The translations under genes were made by a program, and so were the position numbers. DNA of 64,000 nucleotides from Fredinandcohnia onubensis (lineage in GTDB: Bacteria > Bacillota > Bacilli > Bacillales > Bacillaceae_L), in the NCBI RefSeq assembly GCF_031181385.1, contig NZ_JAPSKV010000014.1:48482-112481 (forward strand), read 5' to 3'. Each line of letters starts with the position of its first letter. The first letter of the stretch is position 1. Below are positions 44,870 through 57,573 of this stretch, in pieces. The notes under the pieces are model-generated. The model did no database searches. It worked only from the letters and a program-made list of their open reading frames with translations, and had not been told where the DNA came from.

Positions 44870-45805
44870 TTACTCTCCTTTCTTCGCACCAGATAGCTTA
44901 ATGCGAGGATCAATAAATCCGTACAAAATATCAACAAGGAGAACAGAAATTAAGAGTAAGATACTATAAAAGACAGTAACTCCCATAATCACGGTGTAAT
45001 CACGATTGGTGATACTCGTTACAAATTCGTCCCCTAAACCAGGTATTCCAAAGATTTTTTCGATAACAAAACTACCCGTTAAGATACCCGCCGTTAAAGG
45101 CCCCATATATGAAACAACAGGCAGCATTGCATTACGAATCGTATGCTTCATGGTAATTGTACCTTTCGTTAATCCTTTTGCTCGAGCAGTTTTTATGTAA
45201 TCGTTACTTAGTACCTCAAGCATACTTGAACGTGTTAAACGAGCTATAAAAGCCATTGGTGAGGATGATAAGGCAATTGCAGGTAATATGGTATGCATAA
45301 ATGATTCCCATCTCGCAACTGGAAATAGATCAAGCTTAATAGCGAATATATATTGTAAAACTGTAGCTAAGATAAAGCTTGGAACAGATATACCAAACAC
45401 CGCAATAATCATCGCTGAGTAGTCTTGCCATTTGTTATGATAAAGAGCAGCAATTACACCTAAAACAACACCAAAAGCAATCGCAATTAGAATAGCCTCA
45501 ATCCCTAGGAAGAGAGAAATCGGAAAGCCATTATTGATGATTTCATTAACGGTCATTGCTTTATATTTAAAGGATGGGCCAAAATCCCATCTTGCCACAT
45601 CATATAAATAATCGAAATACTGCTTATACAATGGCTGATCTAAACCGTAATGGGCATTTAGAGCTGCTTCAATCTCTGGAGGGACATCCTTCTCTTTTGT
45701 AAAGGGACCTCCCGGAGCTGCTTGCATTAAGAAAAATGTGGCGGTAACAATCAAGATAAGCGAAACGATCATATAGATTAATCTCTTAATTATATATTTT
45801 GCCAC
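44870..45805 (-). CDS. oppB: oligopeptide permease OppB
   Basis: 311 residues from GTG 45805, 6 nt after GGGAGGTG; ATG 45826 in the same frame overlaps that site. Six helices with the coupling motif [11 protein letters not shown]. It is followed by oppC with a 3-nt gap. Confidence 0.92.
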   Translation of the reverse strand: MAKYIIKRLIYMIVSLILIVTATFFLMQAAPGGPFTKEKDVPPEIEAALNAHYGLDQPLYKQYFDYLYDVARWDFGPSFKYKAMTVNEIINNGFPISLFLGIEAILIAIAFGVVLGVIAALYHNKWQDYSAMIIAVFGISVPSFILATVLQYIFAIKLDLFPVARWESFMHTILPAIALSSSPMAFIARLTRSSMLEVLSNDYIKTARAKGLTKGTITMKHTIRNAMLPVVSYMGPLTAGILTGSFVIEKIFGIPGLGDEFVTSITNRDYTVIMGVTVFYSILLLISVLLVDILYGFIDPRIKLSGAKKGE

Positions 45806-45841
45806 TTCGTACACCTCCCATTGCAATCACACATGGTTTTC

Positions 45842-45882
45842 AAAAAGTAAGGTATATAGGCCAACTATATACCTTACTTTTT
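45842..45882 (-). terminator. intercistronic hairpin oppA/oppB
   Basis: Perfect 18-bp stem (AAAAAGTAAGGTATATAG and complement, 5-nt loop) then TTTTT on the minus strand. Partial termination here would leave oppA transcript in excess over the permease genes, a common design in binding-protein operons. Confidence 0.75.
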
Positions 45883-45912
45883 TGTTTTTATTGGTGATTT
45901 CCTAGTTTGCGA

Positions 45913-47550
45913 TTACTCAAAATAAGCCCACTTGTATTGAACATCTCCTAATGGAGAAATTACGACTCCTTTTAGGTTGTCATTTTGAACCCAGTTGTTT
46001 GTGTAAAAATAGATTGGTGCAATTGGCATTTCATCAATTACCAATTGTTCAGCTTCTTTTAAAAGCCCAAGTCTCTTTTCTTTATCAGTTTCTTTTGCAG
46101 CTTGTGCTAAAAGATTATTAAATGTCTCATTTGTCCAGCCTGTATCATTATTTCCTTTTGGTACCGTAAAGATTTCAAGAAAGTTTACAGGATCATTGAA
46201 ATCAGCCAACCAGCCCGCACGACCAATTTGGAAATTTCCTTGGTCAATAGTATCAAGATACACGTTCCACTCGGCATTATTTAGGGTTACTTCAATTCCT
46301 AAAGCCTTTCTCCACATATCTTGAATGGCTTGGGCAACCTTTTGATGGCCTTCTGAAGTATTATAGGATAAAGCAATCTCTGGAAGTTCAGAAACGTCTG
46401 ATAACCCAAGTTCATCTAAAGCTTTTTGTAAATGTTCCTTTGCAGCATCCACGTCATTATCCTTAAAATAGCCCTTCTCATTTTCCTTTATTATTGCAGA
46501 CGGAACGAGGGCCATTGCTGGAATCTGTCCACCCTGGGTAACATTTTCAACTATTGCTTTTCGATTGATAGAATAACTTAGAGCTTTACGAAGATTTTCA
46601 TTCTGGAACGGCTCTTTATTAATATTAAATTTAAACCAGTACGTACCCGCAATCGGGCTCTTTTGTAAGGTACCTTCTTTTTCTAAAGTTGGAATTACAT
46701 CTGTCGGTAATGCTGATGTTGGTGCACCAGCCCAATCAAGCTCTCCCTTTTTGAAGCTTTGGTATTCAGTATTCGGATCGTTGATCATATCCATTGTGAT
46801 TTTTTCGAGCTTCACTGAATCTGCATCCCAATAGTCTTTGTTCTTTTCAAGAGTAATGGTCGATGATTTATCCGTAATGACAAAAGGTCCATTTGAAACA
46901 TATGATTCATCCACTCGATTTGCCCAGTCCTGATTATCTTTCGCAATTTTACTATTAACAGGGAAATACGTATAAAAAGCTGTTAATTCTAAGAAATAAG
47001 CTGTCGGATTCGTTAATTTAACCTCAAGTGTTTTATCATCAATCGCTTTTATGCCCACATTCTCCATTTTCTCAATCGAGATATCGGGAGTATCATACGC
47101 TTCCTTTGCGCCGTCAATATAATTGTATATTTGTGACGCATAGTCTGATTGATTTCCAGGGACTAAAACCCATTTCCAAGCATATTCAAAATCATGAGCA
47201 GTAACAGGATCACCATTCGACCATTTGGCATCGCGGATTGTAAAAGTATAGGTTTTTCCATCATCTGAAACATTGATCTTTTCCGCCATCGCTTCTTCAG
47301 CTTCTCCATTTTTATTAATGCGAGTTAAGCCTTCAAATGCATGGTTGAGAACTACACCTGAAGTGGAGTCAGTTGCCAGACCTGGGTGTAAAGTTGGTGG
47401 TTCAGAACTAATATTGATTCGTAGTTCTTGCTTTGGACCTCCCCCCTCTTCTCCGCCTCCTTCTTCATTTCCATTATCAAATGTGCCACAGGCTGATAGA
47501 ACAAGAATACTTGCAAAAAGTATGCTTAATAGCCTCGATAATTTTTTCAA
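45913..47550 (-). CDS. oppA: oligopeptide-binding lipoprotein OppA
   Basis: 545 residues, TTG start after AGGAGGTCATCTAT. Lipoprotein signal ends L-S-A-C (~21), then a Gly/Glu-rich linker and a family-5 solute-binding domain, with the signature near 83-115. It captures oligopeptides outside the membrane. The C-terminus (K-W-A-Y-F-E) is typical. First gene of the opp operon, divergent from trpS. Confidence 0.94.
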   Translation of the reverse strand: MKKLSRLLSILFASILVLSACGTFDNGNEEGGGEEGGGPKQELRINISSEPPTLHPGLATDSTSGVVLNHAFEGLTRINKNGEAEEAMAEKINVSDDGKTYTFTIRDAKWSNGDPVTAHDFEYAWKWVLVPGNQSDYASQIYNYIDGAKEAYDTPDISIEKMENVGIKAIDDKTLEVKLTNPTAYFLELTAFYTYFPVNSKIAKDNQDWANRVDESYVSNGPFVITDKSSTITLEKNKDYWDADSVKLEKITMDMINDPNTEYQSFKKGELDWAGAPTSALPTDVIPTLEKEGTLQKSPIAGTYWFKFNINKEPFQNENLRKALSYSINRKAIVENVTQGGQIPAMALVPSAIIKENEKGYFKDNDVDAAKEHLQKALDELGLSDVSELPEIALSYNTSEGHQKVAQAIQDMWRKALGIEVTLNNAEWNVYLDTIDQGNFQIGRAGWLADFNDPVNFLEIFTVPKGNNDTGWTNETFNNLLAQAAKETDKEKRLGLLKEAEQLVIDEMPIAPIYFYTNNWVQNDNLKGVVISPLGDVQYKWAYFE

Positions 47551-47669
47551 ATAGATGACCTCCTAATATGTATTTTCCTTTTTTTGTTTCAAAAGATATA
47601 CGCTACTTATGTTGTTTCAAAACATACTATCTTATGCGCATTCGGTCCTTAAGTTTTTAGTGAGAATAC

Positions 47670-47697
47670 TTGCTTTTCACGAAGAAAAGATTATAAT
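47670..47697 (+). promoter_or_regulatory. housekeeping promoter of trpS
   Basis: TTGCTT at 47670-47675, 16 nt, TATAAT at 47692-47697, just upstream of the T-box leader. Confidence 0.7.
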
Positions 47698-47714
47698 AAA
47701 AATAATATTAATAA

Positions 47715-49025
<1,311 letters not shown>

Positions 49026-49093
49026 TGAAGAAGCTTTTCAAATTTTGAGCTATCGGCCATAACTTAAATTATTCGATATCTGAGTCAAAAGAA

Positions 49094-49130
49094 AAAAAGG
49101 ATTTGTTTAAGAACAAATCCTTTTTCTTTT
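49094..49130. terminator. bidirectional terminator trpS/yjbA
   Basis: AAAAAGGATTTGTT / AACAAATCCTTTTT stem, then a T-run, serving both genes. Confidence 0.85.
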
Positions 49131-49878
49131 ACACTTTTGATTCATGTTCAATTTCCCAGAGTTTTTCAAAAAATGGTTGACCTTTAATCAAGTTTTCACA
49201 TAGTTGCATATGTTTGCTTGTCCAACCGTCTCTCGTTTCTTCATAGAGGTTTTGCCAAACTTCTTCAAATTGCATTTCTTGAATTTCGTGGTATTTCGAA
49301 GGATTCCACTCCGTATACCAATACCTTATCTCTGCTACGTTTTTCGTTGATGCTAACTGATCTAACGCCATAAATAACAGCTGCTTTAATTGTCTTTCCT
49401 TTCGGGTTAGACCTGCCATTTCAAATGGCGATGGTGATAAAATGTGATGTTCCTTATCCTTTATGATATCCTTACTATCAAAGGTATAAGGTATCGCTTC
49501 ATGGCCATTCACCATCTCATAAACGAGTTGTTCCTGTCGAGGAATTAATCGACTTTTTCGAATCGGGATATTATAACCTATTGTGTCTACTGCGATAATC
49601 CCTTGACCATCTGTCACAACGAAGCAATAATCTTGCTGAATTCGTTCATGATTTTTACGAACATACGCTTTTTGGTAAACATCCATAAGAAGTTGCTGTG
49701 GTAGTTCCATTAAATCATTCTCAATGTAGTTAAACAATGGAGACTCAATTTTTAGCAAAGGTACCTGGTCTAACAGTTCAACACTATCATCCTTGCGCCA
49801 TTCATGGAAGTGGCAAACGTTGTAACCATTTTCTTCACCTTCAAACCAATTTACCCAAATATCATGAAGAAACAACAT
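49129..49878 (-). CDS. yjbA: UPF0736 family protein YjbA
   Basis: 249 residues; same size and place (between app genes and trpS) as B. subtilis YjbA. Soluble, mixed fold, rich in Trp/Glu near the ends. No catalytic motif recognised; function unknown. ATG lies after a GGGGTAAAAA site. Confidence 0.9.
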   Translation of the reverse strand: MLFLHDIWVNWFEGEENGYNVCHFHEWRKDDSVELLDQVPLLKIESPLFNYIENDLMELPQQLLMDVYQKAYVRKNHERIQQDYCFVVTDGQGIIAVDTIGYNIPIRKSRLIPRQEQLVYEMVNGHEAIPYTFDSKDIIKDKEHHILSPSPFEMAGLTRKERQLKQLLFMALDQLASTKNVAEIRYWYTEWNPSKYHEIQEMQFEEVWQNLYEETRDGWTSKHMQLCENLIKGQPFFEKLWEIEHESKV

Positions 49879-49979
49879 TTTTTACCCCTCACTTCAAAGC
49901 TGTTTTGTCAACAGTATAGGCAGAAGGAGAAAGTTTTATTCCAAATTATTCATGTATTGTTAGAAAATACATGCAAAAA

Positions 49980-50195
49980 TTAATCCCTTTTTGAGTGTAC
50001 AAAAGGAAAATAAATACTTATCCAAATCAGTGCTAAACCGACTACTACTAAATAACACTCAATTCTCTTACTTATAAATTGTAGAAATTCAATAAAGGTG
50101 TATCCTGTCGTAGTTAAATTTAAATATGCAATTGTAGTTATTCCACCGCTAACAGCCAGTCCAAATCCAACTAAAAATAAAAATGCTCTACCCAT
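49980..50195 (-). CDS. 71-residue membrane protein
   Basis: ATG after GTAAGGTATACGG. Two hydrophobic segments (~4-28 and ~44-66) joined by a short polar loop (QFISKRIE); basic end HSKRD. No family recognised. Lies between yjbA and the app operon on the same strand. Confidence 0.65.
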   Translation of the reverse strand: MGRAFLFLVGFGLAVSGGITTIAYLNLTTTGYTFIEFLQFISKRIECYLVVVGLALIWISIYFPFVHSKRD

Positions 50196-50336
50196 CCGTA
50201 TACCTTACGACATCGATTGGGTCATATTGGGTTATCAAACCAATCACCTGCTTGTTCCAAGATCCTTATTACAATCTATGGTACAAGCACTTAAAACATG
50301 ACAATAACAATAGTACATAGGTTATATTTCAAAAAG

Positions 50337-50370
50337 AAAAAGCCAAGATGGCATCTTGGCTTTTTACTCA
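50337..50370 (-). terminator. terminator of the app operon 2
   Basis: Perfect AAAAAGCCAAGATG / CATCTTGGCTTTTT palindrome overlapping the end of the permease gene. Confidence 0.85.
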
Positions 50371-51272
50371 TTAATTTTTGGATCAAGGGCATCACGTAAA
50401 CCGTCACCCACAAAGTTAAAACACAGTACTGTAATTAAAATCATTAAACCTGGAGCAGTTGGTACCCACCACTGATTAAGCATGATTGTAATACTTTGTG
50501 CACCTTGTAGCATATTCCCCCAACTTGGTGTTGGTGGCATAATACCTAATCCAAGGTAACTAAGGGCAGATTCAGCTAAAATAACTCCACCAACATTTAA
50601 TGTTGCCGCAACAATGATTGGACCCATTGCGTTAGGTAGAATTTCCCTGAAGATAATTGTAAAACTTCTAGTTCCAATTGTTTTTGATGCTAAAACAAAT
50701 TCACGACCACGTAATGATAAAAACTCACCTCGTACCAATCTGGCAGTGGTCGTCCACCCAGTAAGTGCAAAAATAAGAATTAACTTATCCACACCTGGGT
50801 TGAAAATTGTTACAAGTGTAATTAACAAGAAGATTTGTGGAATGGAGAGCATGATGTCTACAAATCTCATGATCATTGCATCAACAATACCACCGAAATA
50901 TCCTGCAATGGCACCTAGTGCTGTTCCAATCGTAATTGCCCCAGCAACAGAAGCAAACCCAACTAGTAATGAGATTCTTCCACCATACAATAATCGAGTT
51001 AAGAGATCTCGTCCAAATGTATCAGTACCTAGTAGATGTTCCTTACTAGGGTTTGCAAGTCTTTTTAATAAATCCTGTTTATCTGGATCATGTGGCGTTA
51101 AAAATGGTGCAAATATTGCTGATAATATAATAAGAATTAAAAGCACTGCACCTACAACTGCAAGTTTATTTTTAATGAACTTACGAATCATTATTTTCGT
51201 TAAAGTGTCAGCCTTTGAATTTAAACCTTGGAGTTCTATTTCGTTTCCTGATGCTAAATTAGGTTGTGCCAT
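50364..51272 (-). CDS. appC: peptide permease AppC (operon 2)
   Basis: 302 residues, ATG after AAGGGGGGAAGAAGG. Six helices and the [15 protein letters not shown] motif of OppC/AppC proteins; coupling motif [11 protein letters not shown]. Last gene of the D-F-A-B-C operon. It follows appB with a 15-nt gap. Confidence 0.92.
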   Translation of the reverse strand: MAQPNLASGNEIELQGLNSKADTLTKIMIRKFIKNKLAVVGAVLLILIILSAIFAPFLTPHDPDKQDLLKRLANPSKEHLLGTDTFGRDLLTRLLYGGRISLLVGFASVAGAITIGTALGAIAGYFGGIVDAMIMRFVDIMLSIPQIFLLITLVTIFNPGVDKLILIFALTGWTTTARLVRGEFLSLRGREFVLASKTIGTRSFTIIFREILPNAMGPIIVAATLNVGGVILAESALSYLGLGIMPPTPSWGNMLQGAQSITIMLNQWWVPTAPGLMILITVLCFNFVGDGLRDALDPKINE

Positions 51273-51287
51273 CCTTCTTCCCCCCTT

Positions 51288-52238
51288 CTAGTATTCAATT
51301 CTCGGATCAAAGATAGCGTATAAGATATCGGCTATAAGATTTCCTACTACTACTAATACGGAGGAAATTACAGTTATCGCCATAACAATTGGATAGTCAC
51401 GTTGGAAAGCTGAGTCAACAAATAATTTACCAAGACCTGGCCAACCAAATACGGATTCAACAATAACGGAACCACCGATGAAACTTGGTATCATAATTCC
51501 GAAAATCGTAATAACTGGAATTAGTCCATTTCGTAATCCATGTTTTGCAATAACTTTTCTTTCTTTAAAGCCTTTTGCTCTTGCAGTTCTCATATAGTCT
51601 TGGTTAACAACCTCAATCATACTTGAACGAGTATATCGTGTTAAGCTCGCCATATCTGCAGTAGCTAAAACAAACGCCGGTAAAATTAAATGGTGAATAC
51701 GATCCCAAATGCTAAACGGAGCATTAAGAGTTTGAGTACCTGAAGCAGGGAACCATCCAAGATGAACAGAGAAAACCATAATTAAAATTAATCCAAACCA
51801 GAAATTTGGTACAGCAAGTCCTAAAAATGAGGATACAGTAACTGTATAATCAATTTTTGAATACGGACGCACTGCTGAAATAACTCCAAATGGGACTGCA
51901 ATAACGATTGCTAATATCGTAGAAACTCCCATCAACAAGAGGGTGTTCGGCAATCGATTCCAAATCAATTCAGAAACATCTCTTCCCTTATTAATAACAG
52001 AATCTCCAAAGTCACCTTGAAGCATATTTCCTAACCACTTAAAATATTGAACATGGACAGGATCATTGAATCCATATTTTTCCATAACCAATTCTCTATC
52101 TGCTGCACTAATATTAGGATCCATCATTAGTGCAGTTGGGTCACCAGGAGCCATATGCATAATTGCAAATGAGATGATGGTAATTCCTAATAATAGGGGA
52201 ATAGCCATTAATGTTCGTCGGATGATATAAGATACCAT
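51288..52238 (-). CDS. appB: peptide permease AppB (operon 2)
   Basis: 316 residues, ATG after AAGGAGAAATAGCT. Six helices, and coupling motif Y-M-R-T-A-R-A-K-G-F-K. Ends I-F-D-P-R-I-E-Y, like OppB-type proteins. Pairs with the AppC encoded next. Confidence 0.92.
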   Translation of the reverse strand: MVSYIIRRTLMAIPLLLGITIISFAIMHMAPGDPTALMMDPNISAADRELVMEKYGFNDPVHVQYFKWLGNMLQGDFGDSVINKGRDVSELIWNRLPNTLLLMGVSTILAIVIAVPFGVISAVRPYSKIDYTVTVSSFLGLAVPNFWFGLILIMVFSVHLGWFPASGTQTLNAPFSIWDRIHHLILPAFVLATADMASLTRYTRSSMIEVVNQDYMRTARAKGFKERKVIAKHGLRNGLIPVITIFGIMIPSFIGGSVIVESVFGWPGLGKLFVDSAFQRDYPIVMAITVISSVLVVVGNLIADILYAIFDPRIEY

Positions 52239-52327
52239 AGCTATTTCTCCTTCATAATTTAATAAATTCTTCTATGTTTTTATCTAGATACATTTATCCA
52301 GGAATTTTCGGTTTCAAAAAGAAAGAA

Positions 52328-52347
52328 GGAAGGGAAACTACCCTTCC
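52328..52347 (-). terminator. intercistronic hairpin appA/appB (operon 2)
   Basis: GGAAGGG / CCCTTCC stem with TTCTTTCTTTTT after it on the minus strand, between the binding-protein and permease genes; likely partial terminator. Confidence 0.65.
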
Positions 52348-52377
52348 CTCTTCAACTATCAATTTAACTTACTCATA

Positions 52378-54048
52378 TTAGTTTGCTGGTTGTAACCACC
52401 ATTTATGAGCATTATAGAATGGGTTTCTTGAATGGAATTCATAACCTTGTAATTCTTCCGGCATAGCACGGAATTCTTCAGGATAATACAAGTATGTGTA
52501 AGCTTGATCTTCTACAAGAATTTGGTATAGTTCTTTGTGAATCTCTTTGTATTTCTCAATGTCAGTAGTTTGTCTTGCTTCTTCCATTAACTTGTCTGCT
52601 TCTGGATTACTATACCATGTCATGTTTAAGCCTTCTGCAGCTTGTGAAGAATGGAAGATATCATATTGGTCAGGGAATGTTGATAATGCCCAACCTAGAA
52701 TCATAGCTTCGTACTCCCAGTTTGGAGCAGAGATTTGCTCAATGAATGCAGACCATTCAACGATTTCTGGTTTTGCTTCAACGCCAATTTCTTTAAATTG
52801 TTGTTGTAAAACTACAGCAATATCTTCACGGACTTTGTTACCTTGGTTCGTCTTAATAGAGAATGACATTTCTTTACCATCTTTATCTACGATACCGTTA
52901 CCGTTCGTATCTTCCCAACCAGCTTCTTTAAGTAATGCTTTTGCTTTTTCTAAATCATATTCAAATTGTGGAACATCGTCATTGTAAGTCCACATTAATG
53001 GGCTGTCAGGAGCATTAGCTGGTTGACCAGCACCATTCATAATGCTTTCAACGATTGCTTCTTTATTAACGGCATGTGTAAATGCTTGACGAACTTTCTT
53101 ATCCTTAAAACGATCATCCTTTTGGTTGAATGCAAGATAAGTGTAAGAAAGTGCTAAACCATTTTCAACTTTAGTACCTTCGATAGTTTTAACTGTGTCA
53201 ACTTCAGTTCCAGGAACTGCGTTGTACATGTCGATTTCACCAGCTTGTAATGCAGCAACTAGTGCGTTAGCATCAGCTACATAACGTGTAGTGATTGAAT
53301 CTAAGTGTGGACGACCTTCAAAATAGTCATCAAATGCTTCAACTTTTACATACTCTCCATCTTTCCACTCAACAAATTTGAATGGACCAGTACCGATTGG
53401 ACTCTTTGTGTTGAACTCATGCTCATGTAATGTAGCAGGGTCAACGTCACCTAAGATATGCTCAGGTAGTACAGAATAGCTCAAAGTTGTTGGGTAGAAA
53501 GTTACGTCTACTTTGTTTAAAGTAAATTTAACAGTGTAGTCGTCGATCTTTTCTACTTTTTCCATGCTTTCAAAGTTAGATTTACGCTCAGAAACTACGT
53601 CTGGGTTTTTCATTAACATGTAAGAGAATACAACATCATCAGCTGTCATTTCTTCTCCATCATGGAATTTAACACCTTGTTTAAGTTTTACAGTGTACTC
53701 TAAACCATCTTCTGAAGGAGTGATTTCTTCAGCTAGGTCATTTGTTACTTCTAAGTCTAAGTTAACTGTTACTAATCCATTGTAAATGAATCCTTCAATA
53801 TCACTTGAAGCTGTATCAGTTGAGAAATATGGGTTGAATAATGTTGGGCTACCAGCAGATCCAACAACTAAATCTCCACCATCAACTGGCTCATTGCTTG
53901 GTTCTTCTTTTGCTGGTTCTTCCTTAGCTGGTTCTTCTTTTGGCGTATCAGTGCCAGCTTCTTCGCCGCCACCGCTACAAGCTGCTAAGAAAAGTGACAT
54001 TACAAGTGTTAGGACTAAAAATAGCCATAAGCTTTTTCTTAACTTCAC
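52378..54048 (-). CDS. appA: oligopeptide-binding lipoprotein AppA (operon 2)
   Basis: 556 residues, GTG start after AGGGGGAAACAAAC. Lipobox L-A-A-C (~24), then a Glu/Pro-rich linker (~28-50, KEEPAKEEPAKEEP-type repeats) and a family-5 solute-binding domain. Third gene of the operon. Paralogous to the AppA-type protein at 58617. Confidence 0.92.
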   Translation of the reverse strand: MKLRKSLWLFLVLTLVMSLFLAACSGGGEEAGTDTPKEEPAKEEPAKEEPSNEPVDGGDLVVGSAGSPTLFNPYFSTDTASSDIEGFIYNGLVTVNLDLEVTNDLAEEITPSEDGLEYTVKLKQGVKFHDGEEMTADDVVFSYMLMKNPDVVSERKSNFESMEKVEKIDDYTVKFTLNKVDVTFYPTTLSYSVLPEHILGDVDPATLHEHEFNTKSPIGTGPFKFVEWKDGEYVKVEAFDDYFEGRPHLDSITTRYVADANALVAALQAGEIDMYNAVPGTEVDTVKTIEGTKVENGLALSYTYLAFNQKDDRFKDKKVRQAFTHAVNKEAIVESIMNGAGQPANAPDSPLMWTYNDDVPQFEYDLEKAKALLKEAGWEDTNGNGIVDKDGKEMSFSIKTNQGNKVREDIAVVLQQQFKEIGVEAKPEIVEWSAFIEQISAPNWEYEAMILGWALSTFPDQYDIFHSSQAAEGLNMTWYSNPEADKLMEEARQTTDIEKYKEIHKELYQILVEDQAYTYLYYPEEFRAMPEELQGYEFHSRNPFYNAHKWWLQPAN

Positions 54049-54162
54049 GTTTGTTTCCCCCTATCATTTTGTTAGAATTTTTAGTTTTTACTACTTAAAT
54101 TGATCCCTTTAGGTGGCATCTCCTCCCTTCAAAGAATCTATATATATTCTGTGCCGTCACTT

Positions 54163-55185
54163 TTACTCGTAAAGGTGACATGCAACAAAATGCCCCTGTT
54201 TAACTTCTTTAAATTCTGGTACCAACTGGCGACAAATATCTGTTGCTGCCGGACACCTTGTGTGGAATACACAACCACTTGGCGGATTTGAAGGGCTTGG
54301 AAGTTCTCCTTTTAACACAATACGTTCCCTTTTAATTGTTCCTGATTTTTTAGGAACAGGAACCGCAGATAATAATGCTTGTGTATATGGATGAAGTGGT
54401 TCAGCATATAAATCTTCTTTATTCGCTAATTCCATCATCTTACCCAGATACATAACTCCCACTCTATCACTTATATGTCTTACTACACTCAAATCATGCG
54501 AGATAAAGATATAAGTTAGACCGAATTCTTCTTGAAGGTCTTCCATTAAGTTAATTACCTGTGCTTGAATTGACACGTCGAGTGCTGATACTGGTTCATC
54601 TGCTATTATCAATTCAGGGTTCAAAGCGAGCGCTCTTGCAATCCCAATTCTTTGACGTTGTCCCCCTGAGAACTCATGCGGATACCTGTTAATGAATGAA
54701 GCATTCAATCCAACAGTTTCCATTAATTCTTTTACTTTGTCTTCCCGCTCTTTAGCGGTATATAGATTATGAGTAATTAATGGTTCTTTAATAATAGAAC
54801 GTAAAGACTTTCTTGGATTAAGGGTTGCAAAAGGATCTTGGAAAACCATTTGAATATCTCTTCGTACGGACTTTCTTAATTCACTTTCAGACATATGTGT
54901 AATGTCTTTCCCCTTAAAGATGATCTTCCCATCAGTTGGTTCGTACAATCGGATAATTGTTCTACCAGTTGTTGACTTCCCACAACCTGACTCTCCAACT
55001 AGTCCAATTGTTTCACCTTTTTTAATCTGCAAGCTAATTCCATCGACCGCTTTGACATTACCAACATTTCGTTGTAAAAGACCAGCTTTGATTGGAAAGT
55101 ATTTTTTTACGTCTTGAAGTTCAAGGATGATCTCACTATTTTCTTGTGAAGAATCAACCTTATTTTCTACGTTTGTTGAAATCAT
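54163..55185 (-). CDS. appF: peptide ABC ATPase AppF (operon 2)
   Basis: 340 residues, ATG after GAGGGGGCCAAAGC, overlapping the appD stop (ATGA). Walker [11 protein letters not shown], signature S-G-G-Q-R-Q-R, Walker B L-I-I-A-D-E-P. The C-terminal cluster [14 protein letters not shown] plus a last Cys may hold an Fe-S-like site, as in Dpp-type ATPases (family knowledge). Confidence 0.94.
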   Translation of the reverse strand: MISTNVENKVDSSQENSEIILELQDVKKYFPIKAGLLQRNVGNVKAVDGISLQIKKGETIGLVGESGCGKSTTGRTIIRLYEPTDGKIIFKGKDITHMSESELRKSVRRDIQMVFQDPFATLNPRKSLRSIIKEPLITHNLYTAKEREDKVKELMETVGLNASFINRYPHEFSGGQRQRIGIARALALNPELIIADEPVSALDVSIQAQVINLMEDLQEEFGLTYIFISHDLSVVRHISDRVGVMYLGKMMELANKEDLYAEPLHPYTQALLSAVPVPKKSGTIKRERIVLKGELPSPSNPPSGCVFHTRCPAATDICRQLVPEFKEVKQGHFVACHLYE

Positions 55186-56165
55186 GCTTTGGCCCCCTCG
55201 TCGTCATATAAGAAACAGCGAACTGCTCGTTCTTTACCCATTTGTTTTAGCTGAGGCGCTTCGGCAAAACAGCGGTCAAATGCTTTAGAACAGCGTGGAG
55301 CAAATCTGCATCCTTTTGGCATATTTTCCGGTGACGGTACGTTCCCTTCAATCGATTGAAGGCGTTCTATCGCCCCTTCTATAGCAGGAATAGAGTTCAT
55401 AAGACCAACAGTATAAGGGTGAAGCGGTTCATCAAACAAATCATCTACTGGTGATTGTTCAACAACTTGGCCCCCATACATAACAACGATCTTATCTGCT
55501 ACTTCTGATACAACACCCAAATCGTGAGTGATTAGTAGAATTGAAGTATCAAATTTGTGACTTAAGTCCTTCATTAAGTCGAGAATTTGGGCTTGTATTG
55601 TCACGTCGAGTGCTGTTGTAGGCTCATCCGCTATTAGAAGCTTCGGATTACAACTCATTGCAATCGCTATCATGACTCTTTGACGCATACCACCTGATAG
55701 GCGGTGTGGGAATTCATTAATTAATTCCGCTGCCCTTGAGAAACCAACTAATTCCAACATTTCAATTGCCTTTTTTGTGCTTTCAGCTTTCGTCATTTTT
55801 TGGTGATACATTAGTACTTCTGTAATTTGTTCACCAACTGTTAGTACTGGGTTAAGAGATGTCATTGGTTCTTGGAATATCATTGAAATATCATTCCCAC
55901 GAACCTTACACATTTCAGCTTCAGATAAATCAACCAGGTTCCTACCATCTAGAATGATTTCACCCTCGACAATTTTCCCAGCTGGACTTGGAACTAACTT
56001 CATAATTGAAAGTGATGTAATACTTTTACCAGATCCCGATTCACCTACAATAGCTAAGGTTTCACCTTTATTTATTTTCAAATCAACGCCATCTACGGCA
56101 GGTATTACAGTTTTCTTTTTGTAGAAGTAGGTTTTTAAATTTTTGACTTCTAGTAATGTAGCCAT
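55182..56165 (-). CDS. appD: peptide ABC ATPase AppD (operon 2)
   Basis: 327 residues, ATG after AAGGAAGGTG. Walker A G-E-S-G-S-G-K-S, signature S-G-G-M-R-Q-R, Walker B L-L-I-A-D-E-P. C-terminal Cys motif [14 protein letters not shown]. First gene of the D-F-A-B-C operon, whose order matches appDFABC of B. subtilis. Confidence 0.94.
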   Translation of the reverse strand: MATLLEVKNLKTYFYKKKTVIPAVDGVDLKINKGETLAIVGESGSGKSITSLSIMKLVPSPAGKIVEGEIILDGRNLVDLSEAEMCKVRGNDISMIFQEPMTSLNPVLTVGEQITEVLMYHQKMTKAESTKKAIEMLELVGFSRAAELINEFPHRLSGGMRQRVMIAIAMSCNPKLLIADEPTTALDVTIQAQILDLMKDLSHKFDTSILLITHDLGVVSEVADKIVVMYGGQVVEQSPVDDLFDEPLHPYTVGLMNSIPAIEGAIERLQSIEGNVPSPENMPKGCRFAPRCSKAFDRCFAEAPQLKQMGKERAVRCFLYDDEGAKA

Positions 56166-56651
56166 AAAAACGGTTCACCTTCCTTACCGGAACTAAAAAA
56201 CAAGTTCACTCATTATTCAAAATATAATATCTTTAGTGAAATATCAACCAAAAAATTCTAGCAATCTCTTATTTTACCACACTAAAGCTTTGAAGTGTCA
56301 AATATATAAAAATTATCTGACAAAAGAATCAACTAAATTTTATTACAGAAAGATTACAAATACAAGTCAATTTTTAAAATTTAGTTAATATGCATTTATA
56401 ACAGAAAAGTGATTATTCTCTTAATCTACTTAAAATTCTATTAAAACTATGTCAAAATTGCAAGATAATTTTTATTATTTTTATTACTTATTAGTGAAAC
56501 TGTTGATATTATTAGATTTTCAAAAGTAATATCTACAATACACCTTTCAAGAAAATAGGAGATTTTGTTTTTTTAATATAATTCTTTAGTACTAAAAAGC
56601 GTTACATTAGTGAAATAAAAAAAGATCCATCACATTTTGTGATAGATCTAT
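56166..56651. other. AT-rich intergenic region between app operons
   Basis: 486 bp without a gene. It contains the leader of app operon 2, a candidate minus-strand promoter (TTGACA at 56301-56296, TAAAAT at 56276-56271; 19-nt spacing, so weak) and the terminator of app operon 1 near 56623-56649. Very low GC. Confidence 0.55.
56623..56649 (-). terminator. terminator of app operon 1
   Basis: AGATCCATCAC / GTGATAGATCT stem (one mismatch) followed by seven T on the minus strand. Confidence 0.8.
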
Positions 56652-57560
56652 CTAACGATTTGATTTAGGATTAAGCGCATCCTTCAAACCTTCACCTATA
56701 AAATTAATCGATAAAATCGTTAATGTTATTGCCAACGCAGGCGGAATCCATATCCATGTTTTATTTTGAAGTACATCTGGCTGGTTTGCTACTGAAAGCA
56801 TATTCCCCCAACTCGGAACATCTTGCGGAATACCGAAACCTAAAAAGCTTAGTCCTGTTTCAGCAACAATCATACCAGCAAATAAAAGAGTTGCTTGAAC
56901 GATGATCGTTGAAAAGACGTTCGGTAATAAATGCTTTACAATGATTTTCGCAGAAGAACAACCAATCGATTGTGCTGCTAAGATATATTCATTCTCTTTT
57001 TCTGCTAGAACCTTACTTCTAACGATACGTGCAACGCCACCCCAACTTAGTAGACTAATTACACCAATAAGGACCCAAACCCCTGATACTTTTCCAATTA
57101 AAATGGTATTGATAACAATAACAAATACGATGAATGGGAAATTCAGAACAAAATCAGTAAAACGCATTAACAGATTATCGATTTTCCCGCCAAAATATCC
57201 TGCTACTGATCCAATAAATGTACCAAATGAAACAATTAAAATCGTACAGGCAATCCCAACTGTTAAGGAGATTCGTCCACCGTATAAAAGACGTGTAAAT
57301 ACATCACGCCCTGCGTTGTCCGTACCAAGCCAATGTTCGCTAGTTGGAGATAAATTCATCTTTCCGATATCAACCTTTGTTACATCTGCCGTTGTTATAT
57401 ATGGAGCTAAAAAAGAAATAATTGCAACAAAGATTAAAAAGATTAAACTCACCATCGCAAGCTTGTTCTTTACAAATTTTTTCCGAGCAATGGCCCATGG
57501 AGATAGACTTTTACGAGGCTTTATGTTTGCTTGTAAGCTAGTATTTGTTGCTGTTTCCAT
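56652..57560 (-). CDS. appC: peptide permease AppC-type (operon 1)
   Basis: 302 residues, ATG after AGGAGGGATGGTTTT. Six helices with H-W-L-G-T-D-N-A-G-R-D-V-F-T-R and coupling motif E-Y-I-L-A-A-Q-S-I-G. Last gene of the operon, 13 nt after the permease B gene. Confidence 0.92.
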   Translation of the reverse strand: METATNTSLQANIKPRKSLSPWAIARKKFVKNKLAMVSLIFLIFVAIISFLAPYITTADVTKVDIGKMNLSPTSEHWLGTDNAGRDVFTRLLYGGRISLTVGIACTILIVSFGTFIGSVAGYFGGKIDNLLMRFTDFVLNFPFIVFVIVINTILIGKVSGVWVLIGVISLLSWGGVARIVRSKVLAEKENEYILAAQSIGCSSAKIIVKHLLPNVFSTIIVQATLLFAGMIVAETGLSFLGFGIPQDVPSWGNMLSVANQPDVLQNKTWIWIPPALAITLTILSINFIGEGLKDALNPKSNR

Positions 57561-57573
57561 AAAACCATCCCTC